Source: Pedobacter sp. D749 (GTDB taxonomy: Bacteria; Bacteroidota; Bacteroidia; Sphingobacteriales; Sphingobacteriaceae). From it: a stretch of 64,000 bases of DNA. The stretch spans positions 1,798,001 through 1,862,000 of the forward strand of contig NZ_CP079218.1 in NCBI RefSeq assembly GCF_019317285.1. The letters run 5' to 3'. The position numbers and the translations under genes were made by a program. The notes under the pieces were generated by a model. That model saw only the letters and a program-made list of their open reading frames with translations. It was not told the DNA's origin and ran no database searches. Below, in pieces: positions 38,163 to 46,536 of the stretch (positions within the stretch are counted from its first letter, which is position 1; every line of letters begins with the position of its first letter).

Positions 38163-39617
38163 ATGAAATGGCTTACATCCAGATATGTTTTTCCTTTGGC
38201 GGTGATCACACTGATCATAAGCCTATGTTTGCAATGTGCCTGGATACGGCAATTGTACCTGGCACAAAAACAGGATGTTAAAAGCAAACTCGAATCTATT
38301 GTAAGCAACGCCTCCAAACAGATCGTTTACCGAAGCGTGTCAAGGGGGCGCGAACGGAGCAGTCGTTTTAAGCAGTTTTTTCTTTCTTCAGAATGGTTTT
38401 CATTGAGGCAGGCCTTTGATGAACTGACATTGGATAACCTGCATAGCCAGTTTCATTATGGGATCGATAATGATAGCACTGTTGTTGAAATGAGGATGTC
38501 TTTTCTCAATGATCCGAAAAAACACTTTAAAATTTCTTCATCATCAAAAACGGATAACATGTCTCCTCGTCAGGTTTCATCAGATGATCAGAGAGATTTG
38601 AAAAGTCTGGATAGTCTGGTGAACCGTCAACTTCAACAGTTCGGCTTCAGCATCAATAGGAATTATGCCTTATACGATTATTCGAGCGGAAAATTGATCA
38701 AAACAGTTCCTTTTACCAAAAGCAGTATTTCTTTTACCAGCGAGCGTTATACCTACAACTTAAAGTTCTTGCACAGATACCAGCTTGTGGTGGGCAATAT
38801 TTTTTGGATTGTTGCTTTTCAGATGCGTTATTACCTGATCTCATCCTTTATGATGCTGGTGCTTACGGCAGCAGCGTTTTACCTGCTTATCAGACTGATG
38901 AAAAACCAGCAGCTTTATGCACAGGCGAGGATAAGTTTTACCAGCAATATGACGCATGAACTTCAAACGCCAATCTCGACAATTGCGGTTGCTCTTGAAT
39001 CGATCAGCAAGTATCATTTAATTGATGAACCCGAAAAGTTAAAGAATTATATTAATATCAGCCGCCATGAATTGCAGCGCCTACAGTCGATGATTGAAAA
39101 GGTACTTAAACAGGAACAAATGGACCTGGGAAAAACGAAACTGCAGTTCAGCCTGTTCGATGTTCAACCCGTACTGCAACAGGTGATTTACGCCATGGAT
39201 GTACAGGTACAGGAAAAAAGTACAGAACTTATACTTTTGCAATCAGATGAACCTGTTTTCATAAAAGGTGATGCGATGCATATTTCGAATGTTTGTTATA
39301 ATCTGATTGACAATGCATTAAAATATTCTCCTCATCATGCTAAAATTGAGGTATCCTGCAGCATTGCCGATCATCAGTTAACAATCAGTTTTAAAGACAA
39401 CGGCCCGGGGATAAATGAAATTTATCAGCAGCAGGTTTTTGAACGCTTTTTCAGGATTTTTAACCAGGATAATATACACAATGTGAAAGGCTCAGGACTT
39501 GGGCTTCATTATGTAAAACAGGTAGTGGAGCTTCATGGCGGACGTGTTGTGCTGCAGAGCAAAATAGGAAAAGGATGTAATTTTATGGTTATTTTGCCAT
39601 TATATGAAGAAAATTAA
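38163..39617 (+). CDS. Membrane sensor histidine kinase
   Basis: The 484-residue kinase has two membrane helices (about 10-30 and 222-243) enclosing a periplasmic sensor of about 190 residues with no recognised domain. The HisKA domain has the phospho-acceptor His in SNMTHELQTPISTIA (about residue 264) and the HATPase has NLIDNALKYSP, FKDNGPGI and GSGLGLHYVKQVV. Its gene overlaps the response regulator by 14 bp. Divergent placement from the barrel receptor gene suggests that receptor is the regulated target. Confidence 0.92.
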   Translation: MKWLTSRYVFPLAVITLIISLCLQCAWIRQLYLAQKQDVKSKLESIVSNASKQIVYRSVSRGRERSSRFKQFFLSSEWFSLRQAFDELTLDNLHSQFHYGIDNDSTVVEMRMSFLNDPKKHFKISSSSKTDNMSPRQVSSDDQRDLKSLDSLVNRQLQQFGFSINRNYALYDYSSGKLIKTVPFTKSSISFTSERYTYNLKFLHRYQLVVGNIFWIVAFQMRYYLISSFMMLVLTAAAFYLLIRLMKNQQLYAQARISFTSNMTHELQTPISTIAVALESISKYHLIDEPEKLKNYINISRHELQRLQSMIEKVLKQEQMDLGKTKLQFSLFDVQPVLQQVIYAMDVQVQEKSTELILLQSDEPVFIKGDAMHISNVCYNLIDNALKYSPHHAKIEVSCSIADHQLTISFKDNGPGINEIYQQQVFERFFRIFNQDNIHNVKGSGLGLHYVKQVVELHGGRVVLQSKIGKGCNFMVILPLYEEN

Positions 39618-40296
39618 GGTTTTGTATGCAGAAGATGAGCCTTTTTTGGCTCGTATTGTTTTTGATGGCTTAAGCAGTAGTGGTTACGAGGTAAATCTGG
39701 CTTTGGACGGGCAATTGGCCTGGACACAATTTCAGAAATATAAGCCCGATATCTGCGTGCTTGATATCATGATGCCGCAAAAAGATGGTTATACATTGGC
39801 GGCTGAAATCAGGAAATCGGATCCCAATATCCCGATTATCTTTTTGAGTGCAAAAGCCCTTACCGAAGATGTGGTGATGGGATTTAAAAACGGAGGTAAT
39901 GACTACCTTAAAAAACCATTTAGTATTGATGAACTGCTTGTACGCATGGAATCTCTTTTAAAAAGATTTGGAAATACGCAAAAGGAAGAAAGTGAACTCA
40001 TTAGGAAATACCAGTTCATGAATTGTGAACTCGATCCGCTTGCCCAAAGACTAAAAACGTCTGTAGATGAATATTCACTTTCTTATAAAGAAACCGTTCT
40101 GCTCGAATTACTGTTGAAAAATCGCAACAGCATTTTGGAACGGGAGGATGCTTTAATCAAAATATGGGGAGAAGACAGTTTTTACAATGGTCGCAGTATG
40201 GATGTTTTTATGGCACACCTGCGCAAGCTTTTAAAAAGCGAACCTGAAATACAGATCATCAGTTTAAGGGGAGTGGGGTATAAGCTTATTTGTTGA
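39604..40296 (+). CDS. OmpR/PhoB-family response regulator
   Basis: The 230 residues contain a receiver domain (acidic AEDE, Asp54 in CVLDIMMPQKDG, Lys104 in YLKKPFS). A winged-helix DNA-binding domain follows (LSYKETVLLELLLKNRNSIL, SMDVFMAHLRKLLKSEP, LRGVGYKL). It overlaps its kinase gene by 14 bp. It probably controls the neighbouring barrel receptor. Confidence 0.94.
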   Translation: MKKIKVLYAEDEPFLARIVFDGLSSSGYEVNLALDGQLAWTQFQKYKPDICVLDIMMPQKDGYTLAAEIRKSDPNIPIIFLSAKALTEDVVMGFKNGGNDYLKKPFSIDELLVRMESLLKRFGNTQKEESELIRKYQFMNCELDPLAQRLKTSVDEYSLSYKETVLLELLLKNRNSILEREDALIKIWGEDSFYNGRSMDVFMAHLRKLLKSEPEIQIISLRGVGYKLIC

Positions 40297-40335
40297 TTGT
40301 TGCTTACTCCTATTGAAGTAATATGCTGTACGCGG

Positions 40336-40707
40336 TCAGGCTTTGATAAACTCGCCATGCTCACACACAATGTCATTGCCACAGTTTGTAATGGCATCCA
40401 GAACGGGAATAAAACCTTTTCCAAAATCAGTTAAACTATAAATAACCTTAATTGGTGGCTTTGTACCATACACTTTCCGCAGTACCAAACCATCTTTTTC
40501 CAATTGTTTTAATTGAAGACTTAATGTCATTTCGGTGATGGAGGGCATTTCCTTGCGGAGCTCGCTGTATCGTTTAGGTCCGTTTTTTAAATGATACAAA
40601 ATAACCGCCTTCCATTTTCCACCAATTAAATCCATCGTAAGGCTTACTGTACAAGGGTACGTTTTTCCTTTTAGTTTAACATAATCGCCCACACATTCTG
40701 TTTTCAT
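40336..40707 (-). CDS. HxlR-family transcriptional regulator
   Basis: The 123-residue winged-helix protein has the HxlR core: LIGGKWKAVILYHLKNGPKRYSEL in two parts (GGKW through the recognition region), EMTLSLQLKQLEKDGLV, and YSLTDFGKGFIPVLDA. Cysteines near the N-terminus (EC and YPC) occur in redox- or aldehyde-responsive members. It is divergent from an NmrA-like NAD(P)-binding gene, which it probably controls. ATG at 40707 is used; an upstream TTG is possible. Confidence 0.9.
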   Translation of the reverse strand: MKTECVGDYVKLKGKTYPCTVSLTMDLIGGKWKAVILYHLKNGPKRYSELRKEMPSITEMTLSLQLKQLEKDGLVLRKVYGTKPPIKVIYSLTDFGKGFIPVLDAITNCGNDIVCEHGEFIKA

Positions 40708-40740
40708 CTTCAATTTTTTAACCTATCTGTTTTGATAGTT

Positions 40741-40776
40741 ATTGCAAATGTAGATTACTAAAAATAGTTTTGCAAC
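40741..40776. promoter_or_regulatory. Overlapping divergent promoters of the HxlR and NmrA-like genes
   Basis: Plus strand: TAGTTTTG at 40765-40772 with a TTG-type -33 at 40741-40744. Minus strand: TACATTTG at 40745-40752 (shown as CAAATGTA) with a -33 GTTG at 40773-40776. The two promoters are interleaved almost symmetrically, with spacers of 20 bp. TGATAGTT sequences on each side (about 40732 and 40785) are candidate regulator half-sites. Confidence 0.6.
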
Positions 40777-40808
40777 TATAATAATGATAGTTTAAAAATT
40801 AAAGAAAA

Positions 40809-41786
40809 ATGTTACATACTTCAATAGAAAATAACGCAACTTCACAAATTGAAAAACCACTCGTTACCATTGTTGGTATTTTGGGCAAGCAAGGTTATAG
40901 TGTTGCGCGTACACTGCTAACAAGCGGCGCTTACCGTATTCGCGGTATAACCCGCCGGCTTGATGCCCCGGAAGCAGTTGAGCTGGCGCAAAAAGGCGTT
41001 GAACTTGTAAGCTTACCGCTTAGCCTTGGGTATAAAAAAGAGTTTACAGAAGCATTTCGTGGCGTCAATAGTATTTTTCTGATGACGCCGAACATTGCCC
41101 CGCCGGCTACCTACGAATTTGAATTGGGTAAAGAACTGGCAGATGCAGCCGTTGAGGCAGGGGTACAACAGATCATTTTTAGTAGTTTGGAAAATGTAGA
41201 TAAGTTAACAGGTGGAAAATTATTCGCACCGCATTTCACAGATAAAGCCAGGGTAGAAGCGTATATCCGCACTTTACCTGTAAGAAGTTCATTTATTTAT
41301 ATGGCTTTCTTTTTTACTAATCTAATGGAATTTTATAACCCTCAATTAAAAGGCGATACGCTTGTATTTCCGATTTATCTACCGAAAGATTTTGCTGCGC
41401 CTTTCGTTGATCCGCTTACTGCAACCGGACCTGCCGTTTTAGAGATTCTTTCAAATCCGGATAAATATTCAGGCAAATCCTTACCTGTAATTGGCGATAT
41501 CATTACCCCACAGGAAATGGTTGATACCTTTACTAAAGTTACAGGTATAAAAGCTGAATACAGTTCGGCATATAAAAGGCAGGAAATGCTCCGGTATTTT
41601 CCTGAATTTGCTTCAAATGATGTTTTGTTGAATGAGATTTTAGGCATGGCAGAATTTGCCGTAGAATATGGTTACTTTAGTAACGAGCGTGACTTGCAAT
41701 GGAGTCGGCAGACCAATCCGGGCACCCTAAATTGGGAAGCGTTTTTACGCACAACCAATTGGAAGGGGCAGAAACTGATGTACTAA
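40809..41786 (+). CDS. NmrA/YwnB-like NAD(P)-binding protein
   Basis: The 325-residue atypical short-chain dehydrogenase fold has an N-terminal nucleotide-binding strand VTIVGILGKQGYSVARTLL. The NmrA layout follows (YRIRGITRRLDAPEAVELA, SIFLMTPN, QQIIFSSLENVDKL). Members act as redox sensors or quinone/flavin reductases. The typical catalytic YxxxK of active dehydrogenases is not evident. Divergent from an HxlR regulator, an arrangement common for stress-inducible reductases. Confidence 0.85.
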   Translation: MLHTSIENNATSQIEKPLVTIVGILGKQGYSVARTLLTSGAYRIRGITRRLDAPEAVELAQKGVELVSLPLSLGYKKEFTEAFRGVNSIFLMTPNIAPPATYEFELGKELADAAVEAGVQQIIFSSLENVDKLTGGKLFAPHFTDKARVEAYIRTLPVRSSFIYMAFFFTNLMEFYNPQLKGDTLVFPIYLPKDFAAPFVDPLTATGPAVLEILSNPDKYSGKSLPVIGDIITPQEMVDTFTKVTGIKAEYSSAYKRQEMLRYFPEFASNDVLLNEILGMAEFAVEYGYFSNERDLQWSRQTNPGTLNWEAFLRTTNWKGQKLMY

Positions 41787-41845
41787 AAAAATCAAGTGAA
41801 TTTTAAACGAAAATGTGGGCGGAATATAGAAATCCATCTCCAAAA

Positions 41846-42382
41846 TCAATTGACAGCAGAACCGATGATTTCATTTGTTATCGATAAAAATTTAAGCAGG
41901 TTTTTCTTGTCAAAAAGAAGGGTGATAAAACGATCACCCTTCTTAAAAAAAAGTCTTATGCCTCCAGGATATTCACTACCCTCACCAAGCTTTTCTTTTT
42001 TGATTTTGTATCTGCTAAATTTTAATGTGCATTGTTGAGGGGTTGTCCTGTTCATAACCAAATTGAAGGGAAGGCCTTCTACCTCAATAGGTTGATCGTT
42101 AGCGATGATAAAAAACATTTCTGTTATGCTTTTGTCTTCCCAAAGGCTACAGTATAATTCCAGCCCGGATTTGGTGAGCCACTTTGCATAAGGCTGATCG
42201 TTAGCATCTTCATAAAAAACAGTTTTAACGCCTAATATTGCAGAAATTTTATCTGGTGTTTGAGGAAAGATAAATTCAGCATTTTTATTTAAAAGGGTCT
42301 TAAGACCAGCATTTTTCTGTGCAAAAGAAAATAGCGGGAAGATTTGAAATAGCAATATTAATCTGAATGCAGTTGTTTTCAT
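41846..42382 (-). CDS. Secreted protein of unknown function
   Basis: The 178-residue protein has a signal peptide (MKTTAFRLILLFQIFPLFSFA). The mature part mixes beta strands and charged residues (GLELYCSLWEDKSITEMFFI, VEGLPFNLVMNRTTPQQC) and matches no family I know. It is convergent with the NmrA-like gene. Its coding sequence contains a terminator-like perfect hairpin at 41915-41944. Confidence 0.65.
   Translation of the reverse strand: MKTTAFRLILLFQIFPLFSFAQKNAGLKTLLNKNAEFIFPQTPDKISAILGVKTVFYEDANDQPYAKWLTKSGLELYCSLWEDKSITEMFFIIANDQPIEVEGLPFNLVMNRTTPQQCTLKFSRYKIKKEKLGEGSEYPGGIRLFFKKGDRFITLLFDKKNLLKFLSITNEIIGSAVN
41915..41944 (-). repeat. Perfect 12-bp hairpin inside the secreted-protein gene
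   Basis: Arms AAGAAGGGTGAT and ATCACCCTTCTT flank a 6-base loop. On the gene's own (minus) strand the hairpin is followed by TTTTT, so it looks like a terminator, yet it lies about 70 bp before the gene's stop codon. In protein terms it encodes the FKKGDRFITLLFDKK region. Confidence 0.8.
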
Positions 42383-42467
42383 AATATGTTGATCAGAATG
42401 GCAAATAATCTATAACAAAGATAAAACTTTTCGCACCTTGTTATATGCTAAGGTACTTAATAGATTC

Positions 42468-42746
42468 TTAATCGTCCTTTAAGGTACTTACTTTAATATG
42501 CCTGATGGTGATTTCTTTTTGGCTAAGTGTTTTCTCCAGATTCAATTTTATTTCTTTCCAGAAGGGCACATTAAAATGGGGCGTCACTTCAATTATGATC
42601 AGTTTATCGTATTCTGTGTGGTTGCCATCTTTCCCCAGATGTCTTTTATGGGTTGCCGCATGTAAAGGTTTAGCCCTCCAGATTTTTTCAGTCAGGCTTT
42701 TTTGAAGCTTTCCGTTTCTAGCGATTATTCCGATTGCTGTTGTGAA
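42468..42746 (-). pseudogene. Open frame without start codon, possible gene fragment
   Basis: A 92-codon frame, overlapping the 3' end of the DJ-1/PfpI gene, has no ATG, and its first GTG comes late. Its product (for example KIWRAKPLHAATHKRHLGK and YDKLIIIEVTPHFNVPFW) has protein-like composition. I do not recognise a family. It may be the 3' end of a gene truncated by rearrangement, or chance. Confidence 0.3.
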
Positions 42747-43429
42747 TTATCTGCAAGCCGTTCAATTAATGCTTTAGCAACAGGCCCTGCTGATAATGGA
42801 TTCTGTCCGGTAATTAACAATCCATCAATTTCTACATGGGAAAGGAAGGGCACTAAACTATTTTTTATTTCCGCCCCCAGTTCTTCCATTTTTGTTTGCA
42901 GCAAATAAGGAACATGGTCACCACGGCCAACTATTGTTTCTTCTGTATTGCTAAAAGCTGAAATTCTTTTGCCCTTTAAAAAACCAGGACGTATGTTTTC
43001 GGCACTAAGCAATGCGGCCGGACCATGACATACCGCTGCTACAGGTTTGCCAGCGTCTAAAAAGTCATGAATCAGGATACCACTATTATTGTCGATAGCC
43101 AAATCCCAAAGTGGCCCATGTCCGCCGGGATAAAACACCGCATCATAGTCACTAGCCTGGATCCCGTTCAAGGTGCTGGTGTGCGAAAAGGCGTTTTTGG
43201 CATGATCATCATCCTGATATCTACGGTTAGATCCGGTGATGTTTTCGGTCAGTTCACTCATCGGGTCTACTGGTGGTCGTCCTCCTTTAGGGCTCACCAG
43301 ATCTACCTGATAACCAGCATCGATAAATTCATAATAGGGATCGGTAAATTCGCCAAGCCATACCCCGGTTTTATCTTCAGTATTCTGCATGTCGCGATGA
43401 GAAGTCATCACCATTAATATTCTTTTCAT
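42725..43429 (-). CDS. DJ-1/PfpI family protein (Hsp31-like, putative glyoxalase III or amidotransferase-like)
   Basis: The 234 residues follow the class I glutamine-amidotransferase-like fold of Hsp31-type proteins. KTGVWLGEFTDPYYEF contains the conserved Glu. VFYPGGHGPLWDL is the oxyanion loop, and the nucleophile elbow is VAAVCHGPAALL with Cys. Hsp31 proteins convert methylglyoxal to lactate or act as chaperones. No partner gene is adjacent; the small acidic-protein gene upstream is 10 bp away on the same strand. Confidence 0.88.
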   Translation of the reverse strand: MKRILMVMTSHRDMQNTEDKTGVWLGEFTDPYYEFIDAGYQVDLVSPKGGRPPVDPMSELTENITGSNRRYQDDDHAKNAFSHTSTLNGIQASDYDAVFYPGGHGPLWDLAIDNNSGILIHDFLDAGKPVAAVCHGPAALLSAENIRPGFLKGKRISAFSNTEETIVGRGDHVPYLLQTKMEELGAEIKNSLVPFLSHVEIDGLLITGQNPLSAGPVAKALIERLADNSQQQSE

Positions 43430-43438
43430 AATATATTA

Positions 43439-43570
43439 TTATTTTATGTCTTCAGGATCAAGTTCGTTACCTTCTTCATCTATACGCTGGTGTTCATCCC
43501 AATTGGAATCTTGAGTGTTTTCAGTTTGCTGTTCTACATTTTCCTCTTCTTGTTCTTTCGGATCTTTCAT
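43439..43570 (-). CDS. Very acidic 43-residue protein
   Basis: The frame starts ATG at 43570, encodes MKDPKEQEEENVEQQTENTQ and a WDEHQRIDEEGNELDPED end, and stops at 43439. It is almost entirely Glu, Asp, Gln and Asn, so disordered. It lies 9 bp upstream of the DJ-1/PfpI gene on the same strand, which suggests co-expression. No known family. Confidence 0.5.
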   Translation of the reverse strand: MKDPKEQEEENVEQQTENTQDSNWDEHQRIDEEGNELDPEDIK

Positions 43571-43763
43571 GTTTTTCGGATTTTAGTATATACAGATAAC
43601 AAGTTTAATCGACTAATGGTTCGCTAAAGCTGAAAAGAAATGTTTAACAGCGTAAAAAAGATTGGATTTTGATAATACATACCTGTTTGAACCCCATAAT
43701 CTAAAATTGCCTTAATTGTTTAAACCTTATCATCATTTGCATGTTTTATTAAGAAAAACGATT

Positions 43764-43946
43764 ATGAATGATAACATTGAACCAAGAGACACGGATGCTG
43801 AAGACAGCAATGACCAGTCGCAAGTAAGTCCTAATGAGGAAAAAGAAGTTGATGATAACGAAGTACAGCGAGGCCTTACCGGCGAAACAGATGATGAAGA
43901 AGATGTTGGTGGAGACCTTGCAGGTAATGCCGGAGGAAATACTTAA
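43764..43946 (+). CDS. Acidic, Gly-ended small hydrophilic protein
   Basis: The 60-residue protein has many Asp and Glu, and ends GGDLAGNAGGNT. It is predicted to be disordered. It is followed by a second small hydrophilic gene 81 bp downstream. Such proteins are frequent in Sphingobacteriaceae and may be desiccation- or salt-related, but that is only inference from composition. ATG at 43764 is used. Confidence 0.6.
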   Translation: MNDNIEPRDTDAEDSNDQSQVSPNEEKEVDDNEVQRGLTGETDDEEDVGGDLAGNAGGNT

Positions 43947-44027
43947 CTGTAAAACCTGATTAACGGCTGTTACGTTATCAAAACGTCTAGTGCGATTTAA
44001 TTTTTAAAATTTTAAACGATTACTGTA

Positions 44028-44315
44028 ATGGAAACTGAAGAAGAAAATAAAAATTTAGGCGACAAAAATGCTGAAAATAGTGTGGAGCGCACCAACATGC
44101 CCGATAACCAGGTACCAAGATTTAAGAGTAATGAAAATCATGAAAAAAATCGTGTAAAAAGCGAGGCCGGATTTTTGAGCAGGGAAGTAGGTGAAGGCGA
44201 TTTTGGCTCAGAGGAAGCAAGAGCAGATTGGGAAAAGGGAAATGAAGGGAATGCGGGAAATATGCCCAATTCAGTAGGTAAAGAAGATAGTGACGAGGAA
44301 GAAAACCAGCCTTAA
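44028..44315 (+). CDS. Small hydrophilic acidic protein
   Basis: The 95-residue protein is disordered and rich in Glu, Asn and Gly, with SREVGEGDFGSEEARADWEKGN, which recalls stress-induced hydrophilic proteins by composition. It follows a similar gene at 43764 and ends about 130 bp before a terminator. Confidence 0.65.
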   Translation: METEEENKNLGDKNAENSVERTNMPDNQVPRFKSNENHEKNRVKSEAGFLSREVGEGDFGSEEARADWEKGNEGNAGNMPNSVGKEDSDEEENQP

Positions 44316-44446
44316 GTCTAATAGGAATGGTTGTCAAAAAGTTAGCGTTCAATTACTTATTAAAGCCGCATAGGCTATTTTTATAAATAAGTATGTAAAA
44401 AATACAGTGATATTTTTACATTGATTGAACTGTTTGATTTTTAATT

Positions 44447-44472
44447 GGTTAGCCTAGGGCTAACCTTTTTTG
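44447..44472 (+). terminator. Rho-independent terminator after the acidic-protein genes
   Basis: GGTTAGCC-TAG-GGCTAACC is a perfect 8-bp hairpin followed by six T's. The remainder of the 44316-44590 gap is AT-rich with nothing further seen. Confidence 0.85.
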
Positions 44473-44590
44473 TTTTCAATTGACATATTTTATTTGTCTA
44501 TGTCTGTTCCTTCCAATTCTCCCAAACAGAGCGCAACTTTTTAAAGCATATTTTGCGATATCGGCGTTAACGTGTCGGTTTATATGGTGA

Positions 44591-44920
44591 TTATACCATG
44601 TTTAAATTCTTATTCAAGAAATCCTGCGCACTTCTTAAATCGGTGTTAATCTGTTCCTTGGTTAAATCAGAAATTGAATGCAGTGGATCATCTGGAAATT
44701 CGCTCACTAAACTAACTTCCGCTTCAGCGCCATTAGCCCCGGTATTTCCAATAATATCAAAAATTCCTTCTATTCCCTCGTTAACAAAGCTATACTTTAT
44801 TTCAAATTGTTGTTTGCCTTCTGTAGGGATCTCTGCAATTTCTCTATATTCACGGGCTTGTATGGTTTCAAGGCCTTGTTTCACTAATTTTATAGCTTCT
44901 GTTTTTTGCTCTTCTGTCAT
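44591..44920 (-). CDS. Small protein of unknown function
   Basis: The 109-residue soluble protein has a helical N-terminus (EEQKTEAIKLVKQGLETIQ) and a middle part FEIKYSFVNEGIEGIFDIIG. It has no signal peptide. I recognise no family. It is a single-gene unit; the 246 bp upstream of it (44921-45166) are AT-rich without repeats. Confidence 0.6.
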   Translation of the reverse strand: MTEEQKTEAIKLVKQGLETIQAREYREIAEIPTEGKQQFEIKYSFVNEGIEGIFDIIGNTGANGAEAEVSLVSEFPDDPLHSISDLTKEQINTDLRSAQDFLNKNLNMV

Positions 44921-45166
44921 AATCCATTAATTAGATTAATGGTTAACATTTAAGAAAGACTAAAGTTTGATTTTAAGAGACACAATTGTAGAAAACAGCT
45001 GTTAGCATATCAATTTATGATATAAGCATTGTATTGGAAGCATAAATTTGCTGGTTTTGCATTGCTAATAATTTATAGATCATGAAAAGGATTCATTATT
45101 TTAGTGCTCAGTTGTTTAAAATTAATGGCACAATAATGCCAAAGAGAGATATAAAACTAAAAAACG

Positions 45167-45994
45167 ATGCTTAAGAAGTTGCTCTCCGTAACCCTGTTCG
45201 TGTTACTGTTTTTCCAGGCGTTATCCCAGCCATTTTCGCTTAAGTCCACAAATGGAACGAAACCTTTCAGGCTGGACATTTACTTTGGTACTGATGGTAA
45301 GGGCGCATTTGTCCAATATCATGGTCAGCAAGGCCTTATCGCTTTACAGCTAAAAACCTTAAGCAGCCAGGAAAAGTCAGCGCAATCCAAAATAACTTAT
45401 GTATGGGATGAGGTGATTGGAGGAAAGGCAACCGGCAGTTACGGACTTACCCGGGAGGCTGGAAAATTATCAGGCGTATGGTACAAACGGGCTAAAGATG
45501 GCAGGCGGTTTCAGTTGGAGCAGATCATAGCACCCGGTGACGAAGCAAGAATTGACAAGTATCTTCTTCATGACGTACTGATTTCCTTCAGGCATACATC
45601 CGACAACCTGCTCACCCTCAGCTATAGCGATGGTAATACATTTAAAACCCAGCTTCCAGGATTTGATCATCCCGATCCCCAGCGGCATGGCACGATTGCC
45701 GATTACAATTTCGATGGTTTTGATGACGTTGCATTTTCTATACCAGACGCAGGCATGGGGGTTTACCGCACCTTCAGTATTTATCTGTACAATCCCAAAT
45801 CGAAGCATTTTAGCATACTTGCTGAACCCAATGCACCCCAGGCAAAATGTTCCGGTCTTTGTGATGTGGTACTGGATAAAAAGAATCGGCTATTAATGTC
45901 CTCATGCCGGGGAGGGGCAACCTGGTGGAATGATATTTACAGTTTCTCCCATCACAATAAGCTCATTTGGTTAAGATCAACTAAACAGCAGTAA
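45167..45994 (+). CDS. Secreted protein of unknown function with an FG-GAP-like segment
   Basis: The 275-residue protein has a signal peptide (MLKKLLSVTLFVLLFFQALS). Its C-terminal half carries IADYNFDGFDDVAFSIPDAG, a Ca-binding, FG-GAP-like segment found in XAC2610-like periplasmic proteins. Two Cys pairs are present (KCSGLC, SSCRGG). It probably acts outside the inner membrane. Function unknown. No operon partner. Confidence 0.65.
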   Translation: MLKKLLSVTLFVLLFFQALSQPFSLKSTNGTKPFRLDIYFGTDGKGAFVQYHGQQGLIALQLKTLSSQEKSAQSKITYVWDEVIGGKATGSYGLTREAGKLSGVWYKRAKDGRRFQLEQIIAPGDEARIDKYLLHDVLISFRHTSDNLLTLSYSDGNTFKTQLPGFDHPDPQRHGTIADYNFDGFDDVAFSIPDAGMGVYRTFSIYLYNPKSKHFSILAEPNAPQAKCSGLCDVVLDKKNRLLMSSCRGGATWWNDIYSFSHHNKLIWLRSTKQQ

Positions 45995-46320
45995 ATATAG
46001 CCAGATTTTCTGGCAGGGATTCACCAAGCCAATCGATTAAGATCATATCCTTGCTATAAATTAGAAATCACTGTTCACGGATTTCATATCTGCGTCCATC
46101 CTTTTTATCTGTGGTTAAATTATTTTTGTTGATGCCAGATTTAAACCCGCTTTAATGTGTTCAATATTATTTGGAAAAGCTGGGTTCGGTGCTTTTAGGT
46201 TATGAAAGTCTTGCTCTCCCTCCATTCCTCGCTCCGGGACTTTCCGTTCTATCAGATTTATTTAACAAAACTCAGTTGTTTTTGGCTACACACTAAATCG
46301 CTCAATAGCTTACCTAGACA

Positions 46321-46479
46321 AAATCCCGCGTTAGGGATTGTAAGGGTTCAGTACCGATTAAGCATCTGTTTTTATTTAATTATGGTATGTTTGCTTGTTT
46401 CACAGGTTTCATCGGTACCGGAGCGAAGCGCAGCCCTGCAAAGCCCGGGCCCTTGCGCAGCTTGGGTAACGCCCAAATC
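46321..46479. repeat. Dispersed structured repeat, copy B, with expanded loop
   Basis: The 5' part (to GTACCGAT, 46351-46358) and 3' part (from ATCGGTAC, 46411-46418) match copy A at 3731-3840. A 52-base loop replaces copy A's 5-base loop. The element lies in the 542-bp gene-free stretch 45995-46536. The rest of that stretch is AT-rich, and a short hairpin CCCCCTTCTAGGGGG (46513-46527) precedes the convergent gene's stop. Confidence 0.8.
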
Positions 46480-46536
46480 AGTTGGCAGTTATATTAACGA
46501 TTAGAAGGTCAAAGCCCCCTTCTAGGGGGTTGGGGG

